From RYN-230 sp963834515 (lineage in GTDB: Bacteria > Actinomycetota > Actinomycetes > Streptosporangiales > Streptosporangiaceae), in NCBI GenBank assembly GCA_963834515.1, contig CAWICB010000002.1, positions 806,001-870,000 on the forward strand: 64,000 nt of DNA. Reading direction: 5' to 3'. The position numbers and the translations under genes were made by a program. A model generated the notes under the pieces. It searched no databases. It saw only the letters and a program-made list of their open reading frames with translations, and was not told where the DNA came from. The first letter of the stretch is position 1, and each line of letters begins with the position of its first letter. Of the stretch, positions 52,952-62,379 are shown piece by piece.

Positions 52952-55236
52952 CTAGCGGACCTGGACCGCGACCAGGCAGGCGTCGTCGCTGGTGTCCGAG
53001 CGCGAGCTGGCCAGCAGGTGGTCCGCGAAGCGGCCGATGTCCCGGACCGCCCGGCTGGCCTGGCGGCGCAGCGACTGCAGTGATTCGTCGATGGCTTCGT
53101 CGCGCCGCTCGACCAGCCCGTCGGTGAACAGCAGCAGCGCATCCCCGGGGACCAGGCTGGTGGTCACCTCGGGATAGCAGCTGGCCGGGTCGGCGCCGAC
53201 CAGCACCCCGGGCGGAAGCTCCAGTTCGCTGGCCATTCCCGCGCGGACCAGCAGCGGCGGCAGGTGGCCGGCCCGGGCCCAGCGCAGGGTCCGGGCGGGC
53301 GGGTGGAATATCCCGCACACCACGGTGCCGATGATCCCGTCGGTCAGCTCGCACGCCACGCTGTTCAGCCAGCCGAGCAGCGCGCCCGGCCCGGCGCCGG
53401 TGATGGCCAGCCCGCGCAGGCAGTTCCGCAGCGCGACCATCCCGGTGACCGCGTCGATGCCGTGCCCGGCGATGTCCCCGACCACCAGCAGCACGTCGCC
53501 GCTGGGCAGCGGCGCGGTGTCGTACCAGTCACCGCTGACCAGGTTGCCCGGCCCGGCCGGGCGGTACCGGGCCGCGACGTCCAGCCCGGGGATCTCGGCC
53601 GGGGCGGCGGCCTGCGGCGTGATGGCCTCCTGCAGCCGGACGGCCAGCCGGTGTTCCTCAGCGGCGCGTTCCTCGCTGTCGGCCAGCCGGTCGCGGGTCG
53701 CGGCGAACGCGACCTGGGTGTGATAGTCAGCCGACACGTCCTGGTACGCGCCGCGCACCGCGATCAGCGTGCCGGCCTGGTCGGTGATCGGCTCGGCAAA
53801 GGCCCGCATCTGCCGGACACTCCCGTCCTCGGTGCGGATGATCCGGAACACCGCCGCCGCCTCCCGCTTGTCCCGCAGCAGGGTGGTGCGGAATCGCTCC
53901 ACCGCGGGGCGGTCGTCGGCCGGTACGTGCGCGGTCAGCCGGCCGATGGGAACCGGGTCATCGGGCGACTGGCCGAACAGTGCGTAGGTCCGCTCGGTCC
54001 ACAGCACCTCGCCGGTGCGCAGATCCTCCTCCCAGCCGCCGATCCGGCCCAGCCGCTGGGCCTGGTGCAGCAGCCCGCTGAGCCGCTGCACCTCGTCGGC
54101 CCGCTGCCAGGCGATCACCACGCCGTCGTACAGCCGGCTGATGCGGACCTCCAGCATCGGGGTGAGCGTGCTGTCCCCGGCCGGGGTGCTGAACACGGCC
54201 CCGGAGATGCGCGCGGCCCGGCCGGTGGCCAGTACCCGGGCCGCGCAATCGAACAGGCCGCCGGCCAGCGCGGCGCCCGGGTACATCTCCAGCAGGGGCG
54301 GCCGGCGATGTCCGCCGCGGGCCGGCCGCCCGGGTCGGTGAAACCCTCGCTGACGTAGCTGACCAGGAAGTCGGTGACCTGGTCCCCGGCCCGTACCGCT
54401 TCGGCGTACAGGGCACTGCCCAGCAGGCCGTCCAGCAGGCTGAAGGCCCATGAGGCCCGCTGGCCGGCGCCCAGCCCGCCGGTCCGCAGCCGGGTGCCCA
54501 CGGCCTGCGCGCACACGTCGGCCAGCGCGCTGAGCTGGCGGCGCAACGGGGAACTGAACTCGCCGGCCGGCTCCGGCCAGCAGATCTCCAGGGCGCCGAT
54601 GGCCGCGGCCGGGCCAGGCAGCGGCAGCACGGCCCGGGCGCCCCGGGGCCAGCCGCCGGGCAGCGGGATGCCCGTGCGGCCCGCGGAACCGGTGCCGTCC
54701 GGGGGGCCAGCGGGCCACCACGTCTCGGTGCCGTCGTGCGCCGCCCACAGCGCCGGGGTGTCCATGTCCGGGTGGATGCGCCGCCACCGGCTGGCGTCGC
54801 GGGCCGCGAAGCCGGACTGCCCGGCCAGTTCCAGCCCGCCGTCGGGCTCGGCCAGCCACACCGCGACGGCGGTGGCGCCCGTGTCGGCCAGGGCCTCCTC
54901 CAGCAGCGCGGTAGCCACCGCGTCGCCGTCCGCCGCGGTCTCCACGGCCGCGGCGGCCAGGCCCGCCTGATGGCCGTTGCTGGCCCGGCCGGTGAACCGC
55001 TGCCCGGTGATCTGCGCGGCCAGCTCGGGCAGGCTGGTGCCGGATTCAGCGGACAGGTGCTCGAGCTGGGCCTGGGCCTCAGCGGGGGAGCAGCTCAGCT
55101 GCTCCATGAGCATGCCCCGGGCGAGGTCGGTCACGGACTGGGCGGCCGCTGCGGACTGCAGCCCGTCCAGCTCCTGCCGCTGGCGCTCGATGAGCGCGCT
55201 CAACCGCGCGAAGTCGGTGCCGCTCGGGGCTGTCAC
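52952..55236 (-). pseudogene. ANTAR-GAF-PAS-PAS-SpoIIE phosphatase, one frameshift as read
   Basis: Frame from GTG 55236 (GGAGGGTCAGCTAC upstream) runs to about 54,300. It holds an ANTAR-like helix region (LARGMLMEQLSCSPAEAQAQ), a GAF domain and part of a PAS domain ending DPGGRPAADIAGRP. One base appears missing near 54,298; the other frame then gives LLEMYPGAALAGGL..., a second PAS (IGGWEEDLRTGEVLWTERTY) and a PP2C-type SpoIIE domain (SGDWYDT, VVGDIAGHG, LLLFTDGLVERRD, SDDACLVAVQVR). Restoring one base yields 761 residues. No transmembrane segment. A serine phosphatase of partner-switching type. Convergent with the phosphofructokinase, 3 bp apart. Confidence 0.83.
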
Positions 55237-55377
55237 GTAGCTGACCCTCCGGGAGATTAAGCGGCTTGATTGCCAGGCTACCGGGCGGGGAGCGTCCTTA
55301 ACGCCTATTTTTAGCCTCGTCAGCTGGCATGGCCGGGCCAGCCGGGCGCATATAACTGCGATGCTGATGAGGAGCCC

Positions 55378-58374
55378 ATGATGGCGCAGGGAGCGCTGGC
55401 CAGCCAGCCCGCCGATCCGCGGCTGCAGCAGCTGCTCGACGGGCTCACCGCAGTGCGCGGTGGGGATTTCAGCACCCGCCTGCCGCACACCGGTGACCCG
55501 CTGATGGACGAGATCGCCGGCGTGTTCAACGCCATGACCGATCAGCTGGCCCTGTTCACGTCCGAGGTGACCCGGGTGGCCCGGGAGGTCGGTACCGAGG
55601 GGAAACTCGGCGGCCAGGCGCACGTACCGGGGGTCGCGGGCACCTGGAAGGACCTCACCGAGTCGGTCAACGCGATGGCGGACAAGCTGACCGGCCAGGT
55701 CCGGGACATCGCCCAGGTGGCGACCGCGGTGGCCCGGGGCGACCTGACCCAGAAGATCACCGTGGACGTCGAGGGCGAGATGCTGGCCCTCAAGGGCACC
55801 CTGAACACCATGGTCGACCAGCTGTCCGCGTTCGCCGACGAGGTGACCCGGGTAGCCCGCGAGGTGGGCACCGAGGGCCGCCTGGGCGGCCAGGCCCAGG
55901 TCCCGGGGGTGGGCGGGACGTGGCGGGATCTGACCGACTCGGTGAACTTCATGGCCGGCAACCTGACCAGCCAGGTCCGCAACATCGCGCTGGTGACCAC
56001 GGCGGTGGCCCAGGGCGACCTGTCCAAGAAGATCGATGTGGACGCGCGGGGCGAGATCCTGGAGCTCAAGACGACCATCAACACGATGGTGGATCAGCTG
56101 TCCGCGTTCGCGGCCGAGGTGACCCGGGTGGCCCGGGAGGTGGGCAGCCTGGGCCGGCTGGGCGGGCAGGCCGAGGTGGAGGGCGTATCCGGCACCTGGA
56201 AGCGGCTGACCGAGAACGTGAACGAGCTGGCCGGCAACCTGACCCGCCAGGTGCGGGCCATCGCCGAGGTGACCAGCGCGGTGGCCACCGGGGACCTGAC
56301 CCGGTCCATCAGCGTGGAAGCCGAGGGGGAGGTGGCGGAGCTCAAGGACAACATCAACGCGATGGTGCAGTCCCTGCGCGAGACGACCAAAACCAACCGG
56401 GAGCAGTACTGGCTGAAGACCAACCTGGCCCGGATCTCCCGCCTGCTGCAGGGGCACCGGGACCTGCCCGCCCTGGCCGAGCTGATCATGGATGAGCTGA
56501 TCCCGCTGGTCGGTGCGCAGCATGGCACGTTCTTCATCAAGGATGACACCAGCGAGGGCGCGATCCTCCGGCTGATCGCCGGGTACGGGCTGCGCGCCGA
56601 CTTCGCGGCGCCCAGCCAGTTCCGGCTCGGCCAGTCGCTGATCGGCCAGGTGGCCAAGACCAGGAAGCCGATCGTGGTGGACGACGCGCCACCGGACTAC
56701 GTGCGGATCTCTTCCGGGCTGGGCGAGGGCGTGCCGGTCAACCTGATCGTGCTGCCGATCGTGTTCGAGGGGCAGGTGCTGGGGGTCATCGAGGCCGGCT
56801 CGTTCAGCCGGTTCACCCAGGTGCACCAGGACTTCCTGGAGCAGCTGATGGAGACCATCGGGGTCACGGTCAACTCGATCATCGTCAACTCCCGGACTGA
56901 CCATCTGCTGCAGGAGTCGCAGCGGCTGGCCGGTGAGCTGCAGGCCCGCACGGGTGAGCTGCAGGTCAGGCAGGAGGAGCTGCAGCGGTCCAACGCCGAG
57001 CTGGAGGACAAGGCGGCTCAGCTGGCCCGGCAGAAGCGCGACATCGAGATCAAGAACATCGAGATCGAGCAGGCCCGGACGGAGATCGAGGAGCGCGCCG
57101 AGCAGCTCGACATGGCCTCCCGGTACAAGTCCCAGTTCCTGGCCAACGTCTCGCACGAGCTGCGCACCCCGCTGAACAGCCTGCTCATCCTGGCCCGGCT
57201 GCTGGCCGAGAACCCGGCCGAGAACCTGACCGCCAAGCAGGTCGAGTACGCCAAGGTGATCCATTCATCCGGGTCCGACCTGCTGCTGCTGATCAATGAC
57301 ATCCTGGACCTGTCCCGGGTGGAGGCCGGGAAGCTGGACGTGCACCCGGAACGGTTCGCGGTGGCCGCGCTGGCCGAGGACCTGCGCTCCGTGTTCGAGC
57401 CGCTGGCGGCTGAGAAGGAGCTGCACTTCGCGGTGAGTTCCGCGCCGGACGTGCCCGCGGAGCTGCTCACCGACCGGCAGCGGCTGCGCCAGGTGCTGCA
57501 CAACCTGCTGTCCAACGCGGTCAAGTTCACCCAGCACGGCTCGGTGGAACTGCGCATCGGCCTGGCCGGCCCGGCCGCCGGCGGGCCGGACGACGTGCTG
57601 GCGTTCTCGGTGACCGATACCGGTATCGGCATCTCCGGCGACAGTCTCAAGACGATCTTCGAGGCGTTCCAGCAGGGGGATGGCACCACCAGCCGGCGCT
57701 ACGGCGGCACCGGGCTCGGCCTGGCTATCAGCCGCGAGGTGGCGGCCGTGCTCGGCGGGCGGATCACCGCGCAGAGCCAGCCCGGCAGCGGGAGCATGTT
57801 CACTCTGTACCTGCCGGTGGCCTACCGCGGCATGGCCGACGGGCCGGCCAGCGGCCGGGCGGCCGGGCGGCCGGGTGGCACCGGCCCGCCCGGCGGGCCG
57901 GTGCTGAGCCCGCCTCCCAGCGGCCTGAACGGGAGCACCCTGGGTGCGGCCCGGCCTGCACCCCCGCCCGGCCCGCACGACCGGGTACGCGGGAAGAAGG
58001 TGCTGATCGTGGACGACGACGTGCGGAACGCGTTCGCCATCAGCAGCATCCTGGAGCTGTACGGCCTGTCCGTCAGTCACGCGGCCGGCGGCCGCCACGG
58101 CATCGAGGCGCTGCGCGCCGATCCTGGCATCGATCTGGTCCTGATGGACGTGATGATGCCGGAGATGGACGGGTACACCACGACGGCCGCGATCCGCGAG
58201 ATGCCGCAGTTCGCCGACCTGCCGGTCATCGTGGTCACCGCCCGGGCCATGCCCGGGGACCGGGACAAGGCCCTGGCCTCGGGCGCGAGTGACTACGTGA
58301 CCAAACCGGTGGATACCGACGAGCTGCTCGGCTGCATCACCCGGTGGCTGGCGCCACACCGGGCGGGCGGCTGA
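55378..58374 (+). CDS. Soluble HAMP-array hybrid histidine kinase
   Basis: 998 residues, GAGGAG before ATG; ATG 55381 is equally possible. Four HAMP-like units (to about residue 330) repeat the segment EVTRVAREVG...GTWKDLTESVN with near-identical DNA. Then GAF (residues about 360-500), a coiled coil, HisKA with His593 (SHELRTP), an HATPase domain (NLLSNAVKFT, DTGIGIS, GTGLGLAIS), a Gly/Pro-rich linker and a receiver domain with Asp924 (LMDVMMPEMDG). No transmembrane helix is seen, so the input is intracellular. The organisation resembles fungal group III hybrid kinases (NIK1/OS-1). Divergent from the SpoIIE gene, 141 bp apart. Confidence 0.92.
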   Translation: MMAQGALASQPADPRLQQLLDGLTAVRGGDFSTRLPHTGDPLMDEIAGVFNAMTDQLALFTSEVTRVAREVGTEGKLGGQAHVPGVAGTWKDLTESVNAMADKLTGQVRDIAQVATAVARGDLTQKITVDVEGEMLALKGTLNTMVDQLSAFADEVTRVAREVGTEGRLGGQAQVPGVGGTWRDLTDSVNFMAGNLTSQVRNIALVTTAVAQGDLSKKIDVDARGEILELKTTINTMVDQLSAFAAEVTRVAREVGSLGRLGGQAEVEGVSGTWKRLTENVNELAGNLTRQVRAIAEVTSAVATGDLTRSISVEAEGEVAELKDNINAMVQSLRETTKTNREQYWLKTNLARISRLLQGHRDLPALAELIMDELIPLVGAQHGTFFIKDDTSEGAILRLIAGYGLRADFAAPSQFRLGQSLIGQVAKTRKPIVVDDAPPDYVRISSGLGEGVPVNLIVLPIVFEGQVLGVIEAGSFSRFTQVHQDFLEQLMETIGVTVNSIIVNSRTDHLLQESQRLAGELQARTGELQVRQEELQRSNAELEDKAAQLARQKRDIEIKNIEIEQARTEIEERAEQLDMASRYKSQFLANVSHELRTPLNSLLILARLLAENPAENLTAKQVEYAKVIHSSGSDLLLLINDILDLSRVEAGKLDVHPERFAVAALAEDLRSVFEPLAAEKELHFAVSSAPDVPAELLTDRQRLRQVLHNLLSNAVKFTQHGSVELRIGLAGPAAGGPDDVLAFSVTDTGIGISGDSLKTIFEAFQQGDGTTSRRYGGTGLGLAISREVAAVLGGRITAQSQPGSGSMFTLYLPVAYRGMADGPASGRAAGRPGGTGPPGGPVLSPPPSGLNGSTLGAARPAPPPGPHDRVRGKKVLIVDDDVRNAFAISSILELYGLSVSHAAGGRHGIEALRADPGIDLVLMDVMMPEMDGYTTTAAIREMPQFADLPVIVVTARAMPGDRDKALASGASDYVTKPVDTDELLGCITRWLAPHRAGG

Positions 58375-58393
58375 GCAGGCCGGCCGCCCGCGG

Positions 58394-59455
58394 CTAGGCG
58401 GCGCGCCGGGACGCCCGGCCAGGGGGCAGCAGCAGGCAGCTGTCACCGAACTCGTGCCACAGGTAGCCGGCCTGTTCCGCCTCCTGGTAGGCCACCTGGA
58501 CCAGGCTGGTGCCGGCCACCGCGGTGAGCAGGTCGAGGTGCGAGGCGCCCTCGTCGTGCCAGCCGGTGATCAGGCCGGTGACGGCCCGGGCCGGGCGCGC
58601 CGGGCCGAGGACCAGCTCGGTCAGCCCGCTGCTGGCCCGCACCTGGCCGCTGGCCTGGACGGCGCTCTCCACCGCCCGGGTGCTGGTCGTGCCGACCGCC
58701 ACCACGCGCCGCCCGGCTGCCCGGGTCAGGTTGACCAGGTCCGCGGTGGCGGGCGGCACGGTGAACCGTTCCGGCAGCGGTGCCTCACCCGCTTCCAGTG
58801 ACGCCACCCCCGCGTGCAGGGTGACCGTGGCGAACAGCACCCCGGCCGAGATCAGCGCGGTGACCAGCCCGGGCGTGAAGGGCCGGGCCGCGCTGGGCAT
58901 CTCGGCGCTGCCGGGGACGCGGGCGAACACGGTCTGGTAGGCCGGCAGCGGCCATCGGCCCGGCACGTAGCCGTACCGGACCGGCTGGCCGTGCCCGGCG
59001 GCCAGGCCCGCGACGTTCGCATCGGTGTCCGCGGCCCACATCCGGGGACTGGGCGTCCGGGCGCCGGGCCGGGCCGGGCCAGCCTGGCCCCGGCCCGGGT
59101 AGCGGGAGCGCAGGGTGACCGTGGCCCCCCCGGCCAGGCTGATCGTCTCGCCGGCCGCCGCGTCAGTAACCCGGGCCAGCACCGGCTCCCCGGTCCGCAG
59201 CTCGACCAGCCAGGTCCCGTCCTCGAGCCGGCCGGACCAGTGCACCAGCACCGGGCGGCCGTCCGGGCGGCGGCCGGGGACCGCGGCGGCCAGGGTGGCC
59301 GAGGTATTGACGACCAGCAGGTCGCCTGGCGCCAGGAAGCGGGGCAGGTCGGCGAACCTGGCGTGCAGCACGCCGTCCGGGCTGGCGACCAGCAGCCGGA
59401 CCCCGTCCCGGCCCAGGCCGCGCGCTTCCGGCGGGGAACTGGCCGGGCGCCTCAT
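58394..59455 (-). CDS. QueA-like S-adenosylmethionine:tRNA ribosyltransferase-isomerase
   Basis: 353 residues from ATG 59455, overlapping the SDR stop by 4 nt. Recognisable QueA segments: LLVVNTSATLAAAVPGRRPD (DLLVxNxT-AR type), LPAYQTVFARVPGSAEMPSAARPFTP, FATVTLHAGVASL and VGTTSTRAVESA. In queuosine synthesis QueA adds the cyclopentane ring, but actinobacteria generally lack the other que genes, so the role here may differ. Coupled to an SDR and close to soxR. Confidence 0.83.
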   Translation of the reverse strand: MRRPASSPPEARGLGRDGVRLLVASPDGVLHARFADLPRFLAPGDLLVVNTSATLAAAVPGRRPDGRPVLVHWSGRLEDGTWLVELRTGEPVLARVTDAAAGETISLAGGATVTLRSRYPGRGQAGPARPGARTPSPRMWAADTDANVAGLAAGHGQPVRYGYVPGRWPLPAYQTVFARVPGSAEMPSAARPFTPGLVTALISAGVLFATVTLHAGVASLEAGEAPLPERFTVPPATADLVNLTRAAGRRVVAVGTTSTRAVESAVQASGQVRASSGLTELVLGPARPARAVTGLITGWHDEGASHLDLLTAVAGTSLVQVAYQEAEQAGYLWHEFGDSCLLLPPGRASRRAA

Positions 59456-60144
59456 GAGGAGACCGCCAGCAGGCTGAGGTCGCCGGCCCGGTAGCGTCCG
59501 CTGGCCGGCCGCCCGGCGACCAGCCGGAGCAGGGCCGCGGCCGCGGCCTCCGGCCCGGGGCGGTCCGATATGTCCTCCCCGGGGAACGCCTGCTGGTGCA
59601 GGTCGGTGCGCATGTCGCCGGGGTCGAACGCGTAGCAGCGCAGGGCCGGCTGCTCGGCACCGAGGACCGCGGTGAGCTGGTCCAGGGCGGCCTTGGCCGA
59701 CCCGTAGCCGCCCCACCCGGGGTAGGCCTCGTTGGCCGCGTCGGAGCTGACGTTGACGATCGTCCCGGCCGCGGCGGCCAGCGGGCCGGCCAGCAGCTGG
59801 ATGAGGGCCAGCGGGCCGAACACGTTCGTCTCGTAGACTCGGGCCAGCTCGTCCAGTGGGTAGCCCAGCAGCTCCGGCTGCGGGCTGGGCCCGAGCCGGC
59901 TGGCGTTGTTGACCAGCAGGTCCAGCCGGCCTGCCCGGCGCACCTCGGCGGCCAGCCGGGTGCGGTGCGCCGGATCGGTCACGTCACCAGGCAGCGCGGT
60001 CACCCCGGCCAGCCCGTGCATGGCGCCGGTCAGCAGGCGCGGCTGGCGGGCATCGACCACGAGGGACCAGCCGCGCTGGGCCAGGGCGTGCGCGGTGGCC
60101 CGGCCCAGGCCCATGGACGCACCGGTAATGACAGCAGTAGGCAT
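59452..60144 (-). CDS. SDR-family oxidoreductase next to soxR
   Basis: 230 residues. Cofactor motif TGASMGLG and NNAS, catalytic YGSAK. The C-terminus is short, so it lacks a substrate loop seen in longer SDRs. Its promoter faces soxR, with a SoxR box in between. First gene of a two-gene unit with the QueA-like gene, so both may respond to redox-active compounds. Confidence 0.88.
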   Translation of the reverse strand: MPTAVITGASMGLGRATAHALAQRGWSLVVDARQPRLLTGAMHGLAGVTALPGDVTDPAHRTRLAAEVRRAGRLDLLVNNASRLGPSPQPELLGYPLDELARVYETNVFGPLALIQLLAGPLAAAAGTIVNVSSDAANEAYPGWGGYGSAKAALDQLTAVLGAEQPALRCYAFDPGDMRTDLHQQAFPGEDISDRPGPEAAAAALLRLVAGRPASGRYRAGDLSLLAVSS

Positions 60145-60184
60145 CGGGTCCTCCAGATCTGTCGGGTACCGCCATACTGATAGT

Positions 60185-60198
60185 TGAAGTCAACTTCA
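60185..60198. promoter_or_regulatory. SoxR-box-like palindrome between SDR and soxR
   Basis: TGAAGT-CA-ACTTCA is perfectly symmetrical except for its centre and matches the AAGT-NN-ACTT heart of SoxR/MerR operators. It is located 40-56 bp from both divergent starts (60144 and 60255), fitting control of both genes. Confidence 0.75.
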
Positions 60199-60254
60199 TG
60201 TCAACCTCACCCGGCCGCGGGCGGACCAGGTCGCGGCCGGATCAGGGAGCGCTC

Positions 60255-60749
60255 ATGCACCCCACCGACCACCTCACCGTGGGCGACATCGCCCGGCGCA
60301 GCGGATTCGCCGAGTCGGCCGTCCGGTACTACGAGCGGCTCGGCCTGCTGACCGCGACCCGGACCCCGGGTGGCCAGCGCCGGTTCGAGCGCAGCACGCT
60401 GCGCCGGCTGGCGTTCATCCGGGCGGCCCGCAACGTCGGGCTGAGCCTGACCGAGGTGGCCGACGCGCTGTCTTCGCTGCCCGCAGGCCGTACCCCGACC
60501 CGGGCCGACTGGACCCGGCTGTCCCGTGGCTGGCGGCAGCGGCTGGACGAGCAGATCGACGCGCTCACCGCGCTGCGCGACGGCCTGGACTCGTGCATCG
60601 GCTGCGGCTGCCTGTCCCTGCAGCGGTGCGCCATCTCCAATCCCGGCGACACCGCCCGGGCGGGCGGGCCCGGCGCCGCCTACCTGCCCGCGGGCCTGCG
60701 CCGGGACGACAGCCGCCTGGCCGGCCCGGTGCCCGCCGGGCGGCCGTGA
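60255..60749 (+). CDS. soxR: Redox-sensitive MerR-family activator SoxR
   Basis: 164 residues from ATG 60255 (GGGAGC upstream). An N-terminal MerR helix-turn-helix (TVGDIARRSGFAESAVRYYE), a long dimerisation helix and the SoxR cluster motif CIGCGCLSLQRC with Cys114, Cys117, Cys119 and Cys125 for a 2Fe-2S cluster. SoxR in actinobacteria senses redox-active metabolites and activates divergent oxidoreductase genes; the SDR here is the natural target. Confidence 0.95.
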   Translation: MHPTDHLTVGDIARRSGFAESAVRYYERLGLLTATRTPGGQRRFERSTLRRLAFIRAARNVGLSLTEVADALSSLPAGRTPTRADWTRLSRGWRQRLDEQIDALTALRDGLDSCIGCGCLSLQRCAISNPGDTARAGGPGAAYLPAGLRRDDSRLAGPVPAGRP

Positions 60750-60807
60750 CCGGCCGGCCGTCCCGCTGGCCGCTGGGTGTGACCGAATAGCCGGCCGCCC
60801 GCGGGGT

Positions 60808-61002
60808 ATGCGTAGCCCCGTGAAGAAGCTTCTGGAACTCGTGGTATGCCTCCTTCATCCGGTGGCCGTCGTGCTGATGTGGATCGACCTGCTGACCGAC
60901 CGGCCCGACCTGACCACGGTCGGCAAACTGGCCTGGGCCGTCTTTGGCCTGATCCCGCTGGTGCCGTTCCTGTATGTGCTGACCGGTGGTGACCTGTGGT
61001 AG
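60808..61002 (+). CDS. Small two-helix membrane protein (64 aa)
   Basis: ATG 60808 (GTG 60820 is an alternative). Two hydrophobic segments, ELVVCLLHPVAVVLMWIDLL and AWAVFGLIPLVPFLYVL, with a short polar link. The form resembles PLD-nuclease-N-like (DUF) membrane proteins. It overlaps the following methyltransferase by 7 nt. Confidence 0.68.
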   Translation: MRSPVKKLLELVVCLLHPVAVVLMWIDLLTDRPDLTTVGKLAWAVFGLIPLVPFLYVLTGGDLW

Positions 61003-61793
61003 CTGGGGTCCCTGAGCTGGCCCCCGGGACCGCGCAGGCCTGGGTCGCCCGCTGGGACCTGCAGCAGCAGGATCACCTGCCGGACCGGGAGGACCGCTTC
61101 ACCGTCCTGATCGACGCGGCCGAGGCCGGGGCCGGCTGCCCCGATCCGCTGGTCCTCGACCTGGGCTGCGGGCCGGGCTCGCTGGCCGTCCGGCTGCTCG
61201 ACCGGATGCCGGCCGCCACTGTGGTGGCCATCGACGCCGACCCGCTGCTGCTGGCCCTGGGCCGGGCCGCCTACGCCGGGCGGGCCGGGCTCCGGTTCGC
61301 CGACTGCGACCTGCGCACGCCGGGCTGGGCGGCGGAGCTGGGCCTGGACCGCCCGGTGGACGTGGCGGTGAGCACCACCGCGCTGCACTGGCTGCCCGAG
61401 CCCGCGCTGGGGGCCATGTACGCGGAACTGGCCGGCCTGCTCCGGCCCGCCGGGCTGCTGCTGGATGGCGATCACTTCGCCGGCGGCGAGCACACCGGGC
61501 CGGTGATCGCCCAGCTGAGCGACGCGCTGACCGAGCGGGCGGAGCAGCGCCGGTTCCCGCTCGGCCACGCCGAGACGTGGTCCGGCTGGTGGGCGGCGGT
61601 GGCCGCCGACCCGCAGCTGGCCGAGGTGGCTGCCCGCCGGGAACGGCTCGCCCTCGACGCGGCCCACCACGGCTCGCCCTCGGGCTGGCTGGCCACCCAC
61701 GTGGACGCCCTGCGGGCGGCCGGGTTCAGCGAGGTCGGCACCGTCTGGCAGGTCGGCAACAACCGGATTCTGTGTGCCGTGGCCGGCGGCTGA
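60996..61793 (+). CDS. Class I SAM-dependent methyltransferase
   Basis: 265 residues, GTG start inside the end of the small membrane protein gene. Methyltransferase motif I LVLDLGCGPGSLAV, an acidic strand VVAIDADP and motif STTALHWLPEPA. Close in type to Methyltransf_25/trans-aconitate-like enzymes. Substrate unknown. Confidence 0.87.
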   Translation: MVAGVPELAPGTAQAWVARWDLQQQDHLPDREDRFTVLIDAAEAGAGCPDPLVLDLGCGPGSLAVRLLDRMPAATVVAIDADPLLLALGRAAYAGRAGLRFADCDLRTPGWAAELGLDRPVDVAVSTTALHWLPEPALGAMYAELAGLLRPAGLLLDGDHFAGGEHTGPVIAQLSDALTERAEQRRFPLGHAETWSGWWAAVAADPQLAEVAARRERLALDAAHHGSPSGWLATHVDALRAAGFSEVGTVWQVGNNRILCAVAGG

Positions 61794-61811
61794 CGGCTGC
61801 CCGCTGGCCCG

Positions 61812-62195
61812 TTACCGGGCGGGCGCCTGGCAGGTCAGCGCCCGGCGCAACGCCGGATCCTGGCCGCGGAGGAGCTGCCGCAGCGTCGGCGCGACGGCGG
61901 CAGCCGGCCTGCCGTACCTGGCCTTGCCGGGATTGATTATCTTCGTCGTGTACTGCACGGAGATTCCCCCGTACGGCAGCGCGAGGAACGTGTCGTCGTG
62001 CCGTACTCGTCGATTGGGTCCCTCCGGGGCTGGCCGATCAGGATGGCCCGGGTGTACTCCTGCAAGCTGTGCGCATCCACGCTGACAGAGGAGCCGGTCA
62101 GCCGGCTGACCAGACCGAAGATCCGTCCCGTCCGGCTGATCGCCGGGTCGGCCCGGATCCCGGCGATCAGGGAAACAGGTAAATCAGGCAAACAC
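61812..62195 (-). pseudogene. Remnant of an unidentified gene
   Basis: Two in-frame pieces read as protein on the minus strand: about 62195-61985 (SLIAGIRADPAISRTGRI, VSRLTGSSVSVDAHSLQEYT) and, one frame over, 61980-61812 (DTFLALPYGGISVQYTTKII, NPGKARYGRP) to TAA. The 5' end is missing, cut at the 62205 palindrome. It has lost one frame and has no start or ribosome site. No family could be assigned. Confidence 0.5.
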
Positions 62196-62204
62196 CGGGC
62201 AGGC

Positions 62205-62260
62205 ATTCGTGATGTTGAGTTAGCCGACACGGGAGTGTCGGCTAACTCAACATCACGAAT
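62205..62260. terminator. Perfect 26-bp-arm hairpin in the remnant region
   Basis: Arms begin ATTCGTGATGTTGAGTTAGC and are perfectly complementary over 26 nt, around a 4-nt GGGA loop. Left edge ATTCGTGAT matches that of the ctaF palindrome. It lies between two gene remnants, not at the end of a live gene, so may be a mobile palindromic element rather than a terminator. Confidence 0.7.
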
Positions 62261-62379
62261 CGCGGGCCGGTCCCGGCGGGTGCTCACTCGTCACACAAGC
62301 ATCAGCCCGCTCACGAGACACGCCGGCCTCCGGTGCGACCGGGTTAGCGGGGGCATGGTCAGGACAGCACCACTCGGCT

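Noticed and set aside
54115..57264. A 1049-codon open frame on the minus strand opposite the histidine kinase
   Set aside because: Its upper part is antisense to the HAMP/kinase gene and reads as Leu/Gly/His-rich shadow sequence; only its lower end (below 55236) is the real phosphatase gene.
61937..62287. Intact small gene spanning the 62205 hairpin
   Set aside because: The N-terminal third is just the translated hairpin; only the part below 62195 resembles protein, and it changes frame, so it was called a remnant.
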